Positions 1-14,100 of a DNA stretch of 64,000 nt are shown piece after piece. The stretch spans positions 806,001-870,000 of the forward strand of contig QXJR01000006.1 of the NCBI GenBank assembly GCA_020975725.1. Direction: 5' to 3'. Numbering within the stretch: position 1 is the stretch's first letter; the number at the start of each line of letters is the position of its first letter. The stretch is from Picocystis sp. L7 (taxonomy: Eukaryota; Chlorophyta; Picocystophyceae; Picocystales; Picocystaceae). The notes under the pieces are model-generated. The model was not told the origin of the DNA, did no database searches, and saw only the letters and a list, made by a program, of their open reading frames with translations. Made by a program: the position numbers and the translations under genes.

Positions 1-3000
1 GTTCGTACTTGGCGGTTTCGCAAAGCGCGGTTTCCTTAGGCTAGTGTATGGCAGAGCGTACGGCCACGTATCCTTTAGGATGGGCCTCTTCTGGTGATAA
101 AATTTGGACTTGTAGCGAGACACGCGACTCTTGTTACGTGCGGTGATGCCTTGCTCGGGGAAATCCCCGAGGAGTTCCTCGATCTCACAAACGTGGTCGA
201 TGAGATCCGACGTTTCCTCTACGAACCCGCGATGTTCGTGAAGAGGGGCATCGGCGCTACAAGCAAATTGGACATAGTACCTAGGTGGAAAAGTGGTCCA
301 ATCACGTATGTAGAAGCGCTCTACCTGGAAACGAGTTTCCTCTGATCCATTTGGGAGAGGAACCGTTTGAGGTTCAGGAGTAAGTTCGCGATGGGGGAAC
401 TTTGAATGGTCGCTCTCATGCCAGGGATGCAGTCGTTCGATATTGACTGTGGCGGAATGTCGAGTGCCGTCGGGTAGAACCAAGTGGTAAGCTCCCTTTG
501 GTAACACCTCCCCAATGGTGTACGGCCCTACAAAGTAGCTCTCGAGCTTTCCTTTGTCCCTCGAGGACTTCAGACCACGTTGCAGTTTGACTTTATCCCC
601 GACGCGAAAGCGTCGAACCTGCCTTTGGCGGTTCAATCTATCTTCAACTTGTTTTTGATAGAGGGCGTGTCGTTTTTGCACTTGAGCATAAAGCTCTCGG
701 CGAGCATCAAATAGCGAATGGAGTCGCTTGCACGCAGGGTCTGCATTCTCTCTTAGGAGGGAATATGTCCACGGCAAACTGGCGTTTGTACCGAAGAGAA
801 CGTAATGAGGAGAGTAGCCAGTGACTCTATGCACCGATGTATTGTAGGAGAAGGACGCTGTTTGAAGCAGCTCATCCCACTCTACATCTGGCCGTGATGT
901 TGCCAATGCCCGAAGGGTGGATAAAAGGGTGCGGTGCTGCACCTCCACTCCTCCTTGTGTCTGGCTATGGTAAGGCGCGCCGCTTTTATGCTTGGCCCCG
1001 AGCTCGATCAGGAATGGATCAAAGAGCTCGCGAAATCGGGGCCCGTTGTCGGTGAGGACAACTCGCGGACTTCCGAACTGATGGATTACTCGGTCCATGA
1101 GCACCTTGGCAACGTCGTGCGTTGTCCAATCAGTGTGCATCGGGAAGTAGAGAGCGTACTTGGAAAACCGGCATGTGACGGTTGGTACCGCGTTGTGACC
1201 TCTCGAAGTGGCGGGAAGCCCGACAACTTCGTCTACCGCAATTGTGTGGAAAGGGTAGGGGAAGATCTCTTGCATGTGGACGAGATGCTTCGCGGGTCGA
1301 TTGCTCGGCTTGAGGAGCTGGCAACGAGGACAAGTACGGACAAAGTCGATAATGTATGACTTCATACCTTGCCAAACAAAATGTTGTCAGCATTGCTCAT
1401 AGGTGCGTTGAGCGCCAAAGTGGGCATCCGCGTGGACACGGTCCACAAGTCGTTGTCGCACGGCAACATCATTCGGCACCACCAGGCAAACACGATCTAT
1501 CTCGGGATCGATGCGCCACACGAGGTTGTCACAAACTTCGTCCTTCGTCGGTGGTGACGCTACAAGGGCCTGATAAGCTTTGTCTTTCTCACCCGCTCGT
1601 TGCACCAATGTATAAAAATCTTCCTCCTGGGGGTCAACCGATGGAATCTCAAGGGAACCACCCATAGCTCGAAAAGCTGGCCCGGGAGGCGGCTGAACGA
1701 GTGCTGGGATGGTGAGCAAAGGCATCGACCGCCGGAGGAGGTTTGCTAAGGTGATCAGCCTGAGATCAGTACCTGGGTTGACTTGCAACGTGGTGCGCAC
1801 GGTGAGACCGGACGCAAGCCTATAGGACTTGGTAGCACGGGCGCACGTTCCATTATACGTGGCCGAATGAATCACATGGGTAGAGGCAGGCATCCTACTA
1901 AGGAGTCGGTCGCAAGCGGGAAGGTCAAGGTGCTTGTCATCGGCGAGCAGCACTACGTGAGCCTGCGGGAGCCGCTTGCGGTTGGCTACCTCCGCGAGGG
2001 ATGTTGTCTCAAAGCGGAGGGGACGGCTTGTACGCCATTGAACGGGGGCCTTAAGGCGTGCCCGATCATATTGCAGCATCCAACGTTCTCGAGCAGCTTT
2101 CGATCGAAAGGTACCAATGACCGCTAGATCGAGGGAGAGCATAGGCTCGATCAACAAGATCTCTTCCAAGGAGGGAATCAAGTCTTCCGCGGGTGGCCCA
2201 ACATGGAGGACACGAAAGACTTGGCCCCTGTCCCAATCGGTGCGACTGAGAGCGTCCGCTCTAGGGTTGGCGATGCCTTGACGGTACTGGACCTCGAAAG
2301 GGGTAAACTCAGCCAAGGCGTCTAGCCAGCGGATCTCCCGAGAGGAGAGTTGATCAGCATTCTTCGTTTGCAAGTATTTGGACGCAGTGTTGTCGGTTAA
2401 GATAGTGAAAGAGCGTCCTTGCAGAAGATGCTTCCACTTGACGAGACTTTGCAAAATAGCAAGAGTCTCTTGCTCAGCTGTGGAGTAGTTGCGTTGGGCA
2501 TCATTGAATTTTCGCTCATAGTAAGCAACCGGATGCCAGTTGCCATCCTCATGTAGTTGAGAAAGGATCGCGCCGGTAGCGATCTTACTAGCATCCGTCT
2601 CTACGCGCGTCTCTCTGTCCGGATCGTATTGGACGAGGACGGGCTCTTGAACTAGAGCAGCCTTGAGGCGCTGGAACGTGTCCTCTTGAACCTCAGTCCA
2701 GGAGCCAACGAAGTCTCCTTTAAACGCCTTTCTATTGATGTCCGAAAGAGGAGCAGCAAGAGTGGGGAAGTCCTTCAGGAAGGAGGAGTAGTAATTGCAC
2801 AAGCCTAAGAAGCTTTGATTCTCCTTGATGCTAGTTGGCCGGGGAAAGTTCTCAATTTTCTCCACGAGACGCTTTTGCATCATCACTCGGCCATCGCCAA
2901 TATGGAATCCGGCGTAGTCGAGGGCTTTCTTAAAGAGCGCCGTCTTCTCCTTGGCGAGCACGATATGCTCAGCCTTGCAGCGTTGGAAGAAAGCCTCGAG

Positions 3001-6000
3001 GTGATCCAAGTGATCAGCCTCTGACCCAGAGTGGATGAGGATATCATCCATGTACGCCTTGGTGTTCGTTAAGGGCGACACGATGCGGTTCATCATGCGC
3101 TGGAAGATAGAGGGGGCGTTTGCCAGGCCCATCGGCATGACACGCCAAACGAATTGACCAAACGGCGTCACGCATGCTATTTTGCATTGATCCTCGGGGG
3201 CCACAAGCATATTGTAAAACCCGTCTTTCACGTCAAAGGACGAGAAGACCGTCGAGGTGCTCAAGTCTAGGAGCAAGTCATCGATCAAAGGAAGAGGATA
3301 TTTGTCCTTGATCGTGAGGTTGTTCAGCATGCGGTAATCAAAGACAATACGGTATCTCCCATCCTTCTTCGGTATGAGGAGTACCGGGGCTCCAAATGGC
3401 GATCCGGGCGAATGCGCCATTTTGCCGTCTTTGAGTAACTGGTCGATGAGCTCTCGACATGCCTTGGTCTTCTCCGGGGAGAGACGGATAGGTGGCCGAC
3501 TTTTGGGACCGTCTTTTGCGACGTCCAAGGGTATGCGACACACCTCTCCCGACACTCGTTCGGGAGGCAAGGCAAAGCTTTCCTCTTTGCCTCGGAAGAC
3601 CGATGCATATTTATGGAGGAGCTTGTCGAGCCGCTTCTTGCCTTGGGAGGTGAGAGAGTGATCTTCGGAGAGGGTAAGGCTAGCTATCCTTTTTCCGAGA
3701 TCGTCCTCCTCATGTTCCAAGTCGGGTAGACGTTGGATGAGCACGAAAAGGCTACCTTCACGAGCCTTGCGGCTGGAACGTAGGATTTGGGCGGCTTCTT
3801 GCATAGAGCAGAATGCATCCATCCCATGCTTCGAGGCGAAGTTCGAATCGCCGCGAAGCTCATGCTTTCTCCCTTGATGGCGAAACGTTAGAACGTTCCT
3901 TGGGAACTCTAAGCTCGCGTGGAACGAGACCAGGAAGTCCATCCCCAACACCACGTCATAAGTATTGAGGGGACACACCGCAAAAGGCCTCTCGACCTTC
4001 TCCTTATCGATGGTGAAGGTCAAGCTCACGACGGGTGCCTTGTGCAACGTCTCACCAACGCCTAAGCGGTACGTCAGATTTTCTCGCTTGGGGGTGGATG
4101 TACGACCACTTGGGTCGGCTTGGCACACACGATCGTGGAAGCGACAGCTTATGAAGTTGTGGGTGGCACCCGTATCGACAAAGGCTTTTGCCGATAACCC
4201 TGCTATGGAAAGCATCACGACCATGCTCGTGCATAGTCCCGAGCTAAACTCACATAGGGTACCGATGGTAGACGGGAGGTTCGCGCTCAACGGAGTCGAG
4301 TGAAGGGGAGAGTGAAACTCTCCCGGACTTAGTGGGAACTCTGGGGGTGCGTCCACCTTGGGAGTTTTCACCGGGACCGAAGTGTGCAATGGAGGAGGGC
4401 AAGGATAGCGGTTTTCACAAGCGCAATCATCCAAAGTCCTATTACATAGTGCACACTTGGGTGCTTCACGATATGTCGCACGGCAAGGGGGACTTACATG
4501 CGTCCTTTTCCTTTGCCTTGGCACAGACATAGTGAGCAACTCACCGTCAGTCATCAGGTTCGAGTTGTCGAAGGCCTCGTGGGTCTCCTCGGAAACTTCG
4601 CTGCTCCACAACCTACCTTTTTGTGCGGAGGTGCCTCGGCGGGTTTTCTTCTTGCCGCCGGGCTTGAAAGCTCGCTGATGCGGCGCCAGCGGAGCTTGAG
4701 GAGGCGCTCCTTGGGGCCTTGTCCAACCTTGGGCGGCTTGGAGCTGCCCGAAGGTCAATGCCGAGGCTGGGATTTGCAACATGGCCTCCTGTGGCAACCC
4801 TTGGGGAACCGGGGACGGAGCGTAACGAGGTTGGCCGCTTCCAGACCCTGCCATTCGCGCATAGGTGGGACCCTTTGTGAGGGGTGGCATGAGAGGAGAT
4901 TTTCCTTTGCCTTTACCACCTCCCTGAGGCCCTTGGGGCTCGGAGGGGAGTTGCCCTTCGAAATGTTTCACCTCTCGGAGAAGTTGTTCCCCATTGACAA
5001 TCTCCTGTCCTACTCTCTGAGCGTGACGGATATGATGGTCGAGGAGCCTCCCCAACTGTGGTCGGAGTTTGGCTCGAAACACAATCAAGAAGAATTGCTC
5101 CCAGAACCTCCTTTGGCCATCCGGGGTGCGCAAGGCACGGAGGAATGGATCGGTGGATTCCATGGCCCCTTCAACTTCCTTGCGCATGCGCAAGTAGAAG
5201 TCCTCCGCACTCTCGCCTTGGCGTTGGTAGCCACGGGCGAGTTCAAGGACACACTCCCATCCGACATCGTCAGGGTAGTAGTGTCGTCGCGACACACTTG
5301 AAAATTGTTTCCAAGTGGTCGGCGGATGGGCTTGAGTGGCCAATTTATAGAACCTTTGTGCGCTCCCTATGAGGTAGCGTGCGGCAAGCGCAACTTGCGC
5401 TTCTTCCTTGTCCGAATGACCGGAGGTGAAGTCTCGGACCGATTGAAGCCAATCCCTCAAGGAATGGCGGTCGAGTTTCGTACCGTCAAAGGTCGGAGGC
5501 AAGGGGAGTGTGGCGCGCGTGATCCTTTCGGGATCAAGGGCGGTCGCCGTAAGGGGGCGCATCTCGTGCGGCTCCTCCACCACTCCAGCACGAACCAAGG
5601 CACGCTCAATGAACTTGTCGCGTGGTCCTTGGCTCTCCTCGTGGAGAGGATCTACCAAAAGATCGAGCGCGGATTCTGGGAATGCCGATCGAGCCAGCTG
5701 AGTCAAGGACCCTTTCGGTTGCGACTCTCGTAGGAAGTCGAACAAGTCCATCGCACTGTTGAATAGCTTATGAGCCTCGGCTGGAGAGAGCGCGGCCATG
5801 CTACGCAAGCTCTCGCTTCGGTCTCTTACAAAGCCCGCAATCTCACGTTGCCGCTCAAGCTCAATGCGTTCCCGCTCTTTCTCGATGGCCACCTCACGGT
5901 AGGCGAGCTCGTGTTCACAAAGCTTTTCGAGTCGGGCGAGGTCTTGCATCATGTGGGTGCGAGACCTCTGGATGGAGTGTTTCTTCTCTTCGGAGGTAGC

Positions 6001-7269
6001 AGTAGATGCTCTCCGGGCGAGCAAACGGCACTCGCGGGAGTAGGAGTTTTTCAACTCCTTGACGGCTTGAAGCTCGTCGTCGGTGAGTCGACGTGGGTCG
6101 GCTCCCCACTCCATGATCCAAACGGGTAGAGGCCGATTCACGTAGCGGAGTGTCTCCTCCACGTGTGGATCCTGCAAGTCCTTCAGAGGACCTTGCTTGG
6201 CTCGGGCCTCCCCTTCGTCGGAGAGAAGATTCTCGAGGTAGATGGGCCTTAGGCTCTCATCCTCACTCTCATCCATGGACTTGGTCCCTGATCCCTCGGC
6301 CGGGGGCAGAGCCTCTCTCGCTCGGTTTGCCCTGGCTCGGGGCTTGCCGGGATCGGTAGCCAATGGGGCTGCCCCAACAGGGGATCCAGCCAACGGCGAG
6401 CCCCCAACAGGGGCGTCTGCCTGGAGCGAGCTCCCAGATCCTGCTTCGGCCAATGGCGAGCCGGGACGAGGGGCATCAGCCAATCGGATCGTTCGATCAA
6501 CGTCGCCGCGCGCGCGCGCGATGGAGCGCGCATGATCGGCACGATCGGTGCGACCGACGGGCCGATCGGCGCGTGCGACGGGTCGAACAGTAGCCTCGGA
6601 GGCACGGCGCAGTTTCCGTGCGTCCGAGGAGGCCAGATCGGCTTTCGCAGCCGATCTTTTGGCCTTCTTCCCACGGTGCTCGAGGGTTTCGAAACCCTCG
6701 AGCGCACCGTCGTCCGGAGACGCCATGGCCAAGGCCGTGGGGGTGCGAACGGGTTGGATAGCCTCTCGACCACCTCCAGAAGCACGAGGCTTCTTCTGCT
6801 GGGAGGTGGGAGCGGCGAGCGTGGCTTTCGAAGCCATTTCTCGCTCTTTTTCGTTCGCCTCCTCCACGAAACCCTCGCGAGCGGTTCGTGGAGGCACGGC
6901 GCCTCTCTCCGGGCGCGCGCGTTGTCGCTTGGCGTCGGCATTGCCGACAGCCACCACCGTCGAAGCATGGAGGGGTCGTTGGCCGTCGGCATTGCCGGCG
7001 CGTCCCTCGCTCGCTCCTTTTTTCTTCGCCATGTCTTCGCCGCCACTCGCAGGCGGAAGGCTCGTTGAACGGTGTGGCGCTTGCGCGCCCACCTCCTTTT
7101 CCTGTGGCGCGAAGACGACGAGGGTGGTGGCGTCGGCGTGCGTTCGCGCTCGTTCGCTCGTGCGTTCGTGTCGCCGCGGTGCTCGAGACCGTTGGGCGGA
7201 ACGTTGAGGAACGTTGTTGTTGTGTTCTCGTTCCCCTCCGCCGCAATTAATATTACATCTTAACTCCAT
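1..7269 (-). CDS. gag-pol coding region of Ty3/gypsy copy A
   Basis: The coding region starts directly inside the LTR. A long basic, Ala/Arg-rich N-terminus precedes a gag core (around 4.9-5.6 kb). It is followed by a protease (DTGATHNF near 4.17 kb), reverse transcriptase (YMDD near 3.05 kb), RNase H (ETDAS near 2.6 kb), a linker, and integrase (1.4 to 0.9 kb) with the C-terminal GPY/F-like region at the left edge. The product would copy and insert the element. Because the first ATG lies at the LTR/primer-site border, the real gag start may be a later Met such as MAKKKG. It is treated here as a fossil with about one break. Confidence 0.85.
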
Positions 7270-7838
7270 TGGGGAATCCGCCCGTGGCTAAGCCACGTAT
7301 TTATCCGGTTCATCGGCCACAGAGCCCTTATTAGAAAGGGGGACAAACCGGTCCCTATTCGGGTTAGTCCTGGCCCTGGATCCGCCTAGGGACATGGCTA
7401 AGGAGGACGTCCCAGTGAGGGGAAGGCAAGGGCCTTCCTTGGGCATCCGAGAATATTCCCTCATGCCTCCCTAGTACCTCCTAGTAGGTAGCGAGATGCT
7501 GCAAGCGAGGGAACCAAGGAGCCTTTGGCCAATGCGGAGTAATCATGGTCACAAGGGCTCTAGGTTCGGCCTCCAGCTTGCCTATCACGGAGTCAATGAG
7601 GCAACAGGGTGGGTGTGCCCATAGGTTGCCAAGACTAGCCCATTCTTGGGCGAGAGCATTGGTCTCCCGTGTAAAGAAGGCCGGACATTGGGCATTGTTT
7701 GGCGAGGCAAACAAGTCCCAAGTGAATGGCCCGAATATAATTGAGAACCTCTCAAAAGCCTCACGATTGAGTGCTTATTCCTCATCGTCGAAGGACAACC
7801 TCGGCAAGACAGGTGTCTCGAGAGGGCTGGGCGCAACA
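7270..7838 (-). repeat. 5' LTR of copy A (569 bp)
   Basis: On the minus strand it opens TGTTGCGCCC and closes TTCCCCA, so it has TG...CA ends. The length equals the 3' LTR of copy C (24146-24714). The left boundary is supported by a purine-rich tract ending GGGAGGG just before the same TGTTGCGCCC in copies B and C. Near its inner end it has a hairpin-forming CGTGGCTTAGCCACG. It ends directly against a piece of copy B's LTR. Confidence 0.85.
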
Positions 7839-8142
7839 GGGGCCGAACCACGAGCCCTTGTGACCATGATTACTCCGCATTGGCCAAAGGCTCCCTGGTT
7901 CCCTCGCTTGCAGCATCTCGCTACCTACTAGGAGGTACTAGGGAGGCATGAGGGAATATTCTCGGATGCCCAAGGAAGGCCCTTGCCTTCCCCTCACTGG
8001 GACGTCCTCCTTAGCCATGTCCCTAGGCGGATCCAGGGCCAGGACTAACCCGAATAGGGACCGGTTTGTCCCCCTTTCTAATAAGGGCTCTGTGGCCGAT
8101 GAACCGGATAAATACGTGGCTTAGCCACGGGCGGATTCCCCA
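7839..8142 (+). repeat. Partial 5' LTR of copy B
   Basis: It matches LTR positions from about 268 to the end (for example 24413-24714). It starts GGGGCCGAACC immediately after the TGTT end of copy A's LTR. At this spot it carries the CCACGAG variant also seen in the LTR fragment 25181-25588, rather than the CCTAGAG variant of copies A and C. The missing first 268 bp may lie beyond copy A, outside the window. Confidence 0.8.
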
Positions 8143-11100
8143 ATGGAGTTAAGATGTAATATTAATTGCGGCGGAGGGGAACGAGAACACAACAACAACG
8201 TTCCTCAACGTTCCGCCCAACGGTCTCGAGCACCGCGGCGACACGAACGCACGAGCGAACGAGCGCGAACGCACGCCGACGCCACCACCCTCGTCGTCTT
8301 CGCGCCACAGGAAAAGGAGGTGGGCGCGCAAGCGCCACACCGTTCAACGAGCCTTCCGCCTGCGAGTGGCGGCGAAGACATGGCGAAGAAAAAAGGAGCG
8401 AGCGAGGGACGCGCCGGCAATGCCGACGGCCAACGACCCCTCCATGCTTCGACGGTGGTGGCTGTCGGCATTGCCGACGCCAAGCGACAACGCGCGCGCC
8501 CGGAGAGAGGCGCCGTGCCTCCACGAACCGCTCGCGAGGGTTTCGTGGAGGAGGCGAACGAAAAAGAGCGAGAAATGGCTTCGAAAGCCACGCTCGCCGC
8601 TCCCACCTCCCAGCAGAAGAAGCCTCGTGCTTCTGGAGGTGGTCGAGAGGCTATCCAACCCGTTCGCACCCCCACGGCCTTGGCCATGGCGTCTCCGGAC
8701 GACGGTGCGCTCGAGGGTTTCGAAACCCTCGAGCACCGTGGGAAGAAGGCCAAAAGATCGGCTGCGAAAGCCGATCTGGCCTCCTCGGACGCACGGAAAC
8801 TGCGCCGTGCCTCCGAGGCTACTGTTCGACCCGTCGCACGCGCCGATCGGCCCGTCGGTCGCACCGATCGTGCCGATCATGCGCGCTCCATCGCGCGCGC
8901 GCGCGGCGACGTTGATCGAACGATCCGATTGGCTGATGCCCCTCGTCCCGGCTCGCCATTGGCCGAAGCAGGATCTGGGAGCTCGCTCCAGGCAGACGCC
9001 CCTGTTGGGGGCTCGCCGTTGGCTGGATCCCCTGTTGGGGCAGCCCCATTGGCTACCGATCCCGGCAAGCCCCGAGCCAGGGCAAACCGAGCGAGAGAGG
9101 CTCTGCCCCCGGCCGAGGGATCAGGGACCAAGTCCATGGATGAGAGTGAGGATGAGAGCCTAAGGCCCATCTACCTCGAGAATCTTCTCTCCGACGAAGG
9201 GGAGGCCCGAGCCAAGCAAGGTCCTCTGAAGGACTTGCAGGATCCACACGTGGAGGAGACACTCCGCTACGTGAATCGGCCTCTACCCGTTTGGATCATG
9301 GAGTGGGGAGCCGACCCACGTCGACTCACCGACGACGAGCTTCAAGCCGTCAAGGAGTTGAAAAACTCCTACTCCCGCGAGTGCCGTTTGCTCGCCCGGA
9401 GAGCATCTACTGCTACCTCCGAAGAGAAGAAACACTCCATCCAGAGGTCTCGCACCCACATGATGCAAGACCTCGCCCGACTCGAAAAGCTTTGTGAACA
9501 CGAGCTCGCCTACCGTGAGGTGGCCATCGAGAAAGAGCGGGAACGCATTGAGCTTGAGCGGCAACGTGAGATTGCGGGCTTTGTAAGAGACCGAAGCGAG
9601 AGCTTGCGTAGCATGGCCGCGCTCTCTCCAGCCGAGGCTCATAAGCTATTCAACAGTGCGATGGACTTGTTCGACTTCCTACGAGAGTCGCAACCGAAAG
9701 GGTCCTTGACTCAGCTGGCTCGATCGGCATTCCCAGAATCCGCGCTCGATCTTTTGGTAGATCCTCTCCACGAGGAGAGCCAAGGACCACGCGACAAGTT
9801 CATTGAGCGTGCCTTGGTTCGTGCTGGAGTGGTGGAGGAGCCGCACGAGATGCGCCCCCTTACGGCGACCGCCCTTGATCCCGAAAGGATCACGCGCGCC
9901 ACACTCCCCTTGCCTCCGACCTTTGACGGTACGAAACTCGACCGCCATTCCTTGAGGGATTGGCTTCAATCGGTCCGAGACTTCACCTCCGGTCATTCGG
10001 ACAAGGAAGAAGCGCAAGTTGCGCTTGCCGCACGCTACCTCATAGGGAGCGCACAAAGGTTCTATAAATTGGCCACTCAAGCCCATCCGCCGACCACTTG
10101 GAAACAATTTTCAAGTGTGTCGCGACGACACTACTACCCTGACGATGTCGGATGGGAGTGTGTCCTTGAACTCGCCCGTGGCTACCAACGCCAAGGCGAG
10201 AGTGCGGAGGACTTCTACTTGCGCATGCGCAAGGAAGTTGAAGGGGCCATGGAATCCACCGATCCATTCCTCCGTGCCTTGCGCACCCCGGATGGCCAAA
10301 GGAGGTTCTGGGAGCAATTCTTCTTGATTGTGTTTCGAGCCAAACTCCGACCACAGTTGGGGAGGCTCCTCGACCATCATATCCGTCACGCTCAGAGAGT
10401 AGGACAGGAGATTGTCAATGGGGAACAACTTCTCCGAGAGGTGAAACATTTCGAAGGGCAACTCCCCTCCGAGCCCCAAGGGCCTCAGGGAGGTGGTAAA
10501 GGCAAAGGAAAATCTCCTCTCATGCCACCCCTCACAAAGGGTCCCACCTATGCGCGAATGGCAGGGTCTGGAAGCGGCCAACCTCGTTACGCTCCGTCCC
10601 CGGTTCCCCAAGGGTTGCCACAGGAGGCCATGTTGCAAATCCCAGCCTCGGCATTGACCTTCGGGCAGCTCCAAGCCGCCCAAGGTTGGACAAGGCCCCA
10701 AGGAGCGCCTCCTCAAGCTCCGCTGGCGCCGCATCAGCGAGCTTTCAAGCCCGGCGGCAAGAAGAAAACCCGCCGAGGCACCTCCGCACAAAAAGGTAGG
10801 TTGTGGAGCAGCGAAGTTTCCGAGGAGACCCACGAGGCCTTCGACAACTCGAACCTGATGACTGACGGTGAGTTGCTCACTATGTCTGTGCCAAGGCAAA
10901 GGAAAAGGACGCATGTAAGTCCCCCTTGCCGTGCGACATATCGTGAAGCACCCAAGTGTGCACTATGTAATAGGACTTTGGATGATTGCGCTTGTGAAAA
11001 CCGCTATCCTTGCCCTCCTCCATTGCACACTTCGGTCCCGGTGAAAACTCCCAAGGTGGACGCACCCCCAGAGTTCCCACTAAGTCCGGGAGAGTTTCAC

Positions 11101-14100
11101 TCTCCCCTTCACTCGACTCCGTTGAGCGCGAACCTCCCGTCTACCATCGGTACCCTATGTGAGTTTAGCTCGGGACTATGCACGAGCATGGTCGTGATGC
11201 TTTCCATAGCAGGGTTATCGGCAAAAGCCTTTGTCGATACGGGTGCCACCCACAACTTCATAAGCTGTCGCTTCCACGATCGTGTGTGCCAAGCCGACCC
11301 AAGTGGTCGTACATCCACCCCCAAGCGAGAAAATCTGACGTACCGCTTAGGCGTTGGTGAGACGTTGCACAAGGCACCCGTCGTGAGCTTGACCTTCACC
11401 ATCGATAAGGAGAAGGTCGAGAGGCCTTTTGCGGTGTGTCCCCTCAATACTTATGACGTGGTGTTGGGGATGGACTTCCTGGTCTCGTTCCACGCGAGCT
11501 TAGAGTTCCCAAGGAACGTTCTAACGTTTCGCCATCAAGGGAGAAAGCATGAGCTTCGCGGCGATTCGAACTTCGCCTCGAAGCATGGGATGGATGCATT
11601 CTGCTCTATGCAAGAAGCCGCCCAAATCCTACGTTCCAGCCGCAAGGCTCGTGAAGGTAGCCTTTTCGTGCTCATCCAACGTCTACCCGACTTGGAACAT
11701 GAGGAGGACGATCTCGGAAAAAGGATAGCTAGCCTTACCCTCTCCGAAGATCACTCTCTCACCTCCCAAGGCAAGAAGCGGCTCGACAAGCTCCTCCATA
11801 AATATGCATCGGTCTTCCGAGGCAAAGAGGAAAGCTTTGCCTTGCCTCCCGAACGAGTGTCGGGAGAGGTGTGTCGCATACCCTTGGACGTCGCAAAAGA
11901 CGGTCCCAAAAGTCGGCCACCTATCCGTCTCTCCCCGGAGAAGACCAAGGCATGTCGAGAGCTCATCGACCAGTTACTCAAAGACGGCAAGATGGCGCAT
12001 TCGCCCGGATCGCCATTTGGAGCCCCGGTACTCCTCATACCGAAGAAGGATGGGCGATACCGTATTGTCTTTGATTACCGCATGCTGAACAACCTCACGA
12101 TCAAGGACAAATATCCTCTTCCTTTGATCGATGACTTGCTCCTAGACTTGAGCACCTCGAAGTTCTTCTCGTCCTTTGACGTGAAAGACGGGTTTTACAA
12201 TATGCTTGTGGCCCCCGAGGATCAATACAAAACAGCATGCGTGACGCCGTTTGGTCAATTCGTTTGGCGTGTCATGCCGATGGGCCTGGCAAACGCCCCC
12301 TCTATCTTCCAGCGCATGATGAACCGCATCGTGTCGCCCTTAACGAACACCAAGGCGTACATGGATGATATCCTCATCCACTCTGGGTCAGAGGCTGATC
12401 ACTTGGATCACCTCGAGGCTTTCTTCCAACGCTGCAAGGCTGAGCATATCGTGCTCGCCAAGGAGAAGACGGCGCTCTTTAAGAAAGCCCTCGACTACGC
12501 CGGATTCCATATTGGCGATGGCCGAGTGAAGATGCAAAAGCGTCTCGTGGAGAAAATTGAGAACTTTCCCCGGCCAACTAGCATCAAGGAGAATCAAAGC
12601 TTCTTAGGCTTGTGCAATTACTACTCCTCCTTCCTGAAGGACTTCCCCACTCTTGCTGCTCCTCTTTCGGACATCAATAGAAAGGCGTTTAAAGGAGACT
12701 TCGTTGGCTCCTGGACTGAGGTTCAAGAGGACACGTTCCAGCGCCTCAAGGCTGCTCTAGTTCAAGAGCCCGTCCTCGTCCAATACGATCCGGACAGAGA
12801 GACGCGCGTAGAGACGGATGCTAGTAAGATCGCTACCGGCGCGATCCTTTCTCAACTACATGAGGATGGCAACTGGCATCCGGTTGCTTACTATGGGCGA
12901 AAATTCAATGATGCCCAACGCAACTACTCCACAGCTGAGCAAGAGACTCTTGCTATTTTGCAAAGTCTCGTCAAGTGGAAGCATCTTCTGCAAGGACGCT
13001 CTTTCACTATCTTAACCGACAACACTGCGTCCAAATACTTGCAAACGAAGAATGCTGATCAACTCTCCTCTCGGGAGATCCGCTGGCTAGACGCCTTGGC
13101 TGAGTTTACCCCTTTCGAGGTCCAGTACCGTCAAGGCATCGCCAACCCTGGAGCGGACGCTCTCAGTCGCACCGATTGGGACAGGGGCCAAGTCTTTCGT
13201 GTCCTCCATGTTGGGCCACCCGCGGAAGACTTGATTCCCTCCTTGGAAGAGATCTTGTTGATCGAGCCTATGCTCTCCCTCGATCTAGCGGTCATTGGTA
13301 CCTTTCGATCGAAAGCTGCTCGCGAACGTTGGATGCTGCAATATGATCGGGCACGCCTTAAGGCCCCCGTTCAATGGCGTACAAGCCGTCCCCTCCGCTT
13401 TGAGACAACATCCCTCGCGGAGGTAGCCAACCGCAAGCGGCTCCCGCAGGCTCACGTAGTGCTCCTCGCCGATGACAAGCACCTTGACCTTCCCGCTTGC
13501 GACCGACTCCTTAGTAGGATGCCTGCCTCTACCCATGTGATTCATTCGGCCACGTATAATGGAACGTGCGCCCGTGCTACCAAGTCCTATAGGCTTGCGT
13601 CCGGTCTCACCGTGCGCACCACGTTGCAAGTCAACCCAGGTACTGATCTCAGGCTGATCACCTTAGCAAACCTCCTCCGGCGGTCGATGCCTTTGCTCAC
13701 CATCCCAGCACTGGTTCAGCCGCCTCCCGGGCCAGCTTTTCGAGCTATGGGTGGTTCCCTTGAGATTCCATCGGTTGACCCCCAGGAGGAAGATTTTTAT
13801 ACATTGGTGCAACGAGCGGGTGAGAAAGACAAAGCTTATCAGGCCCTTGTAGCGTCACCACCGACGAAGGACGAAGTTTGTGACAACCTCGTGTGGCGCA
13901 TCGATCCCGAGATAGATCGTGTTTGCCTGGTGGTGCCGAATGATGTTGCCGTGCGACAACGACTTGTGGACCGTGTCCACGCGGATGCCCACTTTGGCGC
14001 TCAACGCACCTATGAGCAATGCCGACAACATTTTGTTTGGCAAGGTATGAAGTCATACATTATCGACTTTGTCCGTATTTGTCCTCGTTGCCAGCTCCTC

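Larger units (their letters stand above)
1..7838 (-). mobile_element. Ty3/gypsy LTR retrotransposon, copy A (5' LTR and most of the interior)
   Basis: This minus-strand copy belongs to the same family as copies B and C. Its 5' LTR is at 7270-7838 and the interior runs leftwards off the window, so the 3' LTR is not seen. It mirrors copy B base for base with no net length change (position x pairs with 15412 minus x). Parts in order from the LTR are gag with a retrotransposon-gag fold region, an aspartic protease with DTGA, reverse transcriptase with YMDD, RNase H, a linker of unknown function, and an integrase with an HHCC finger and DDE core. Only a handful of residues differ from copy B, so the copies are young. 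It looks nearly whole within the window, with about one break. Confidence 0.93.
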
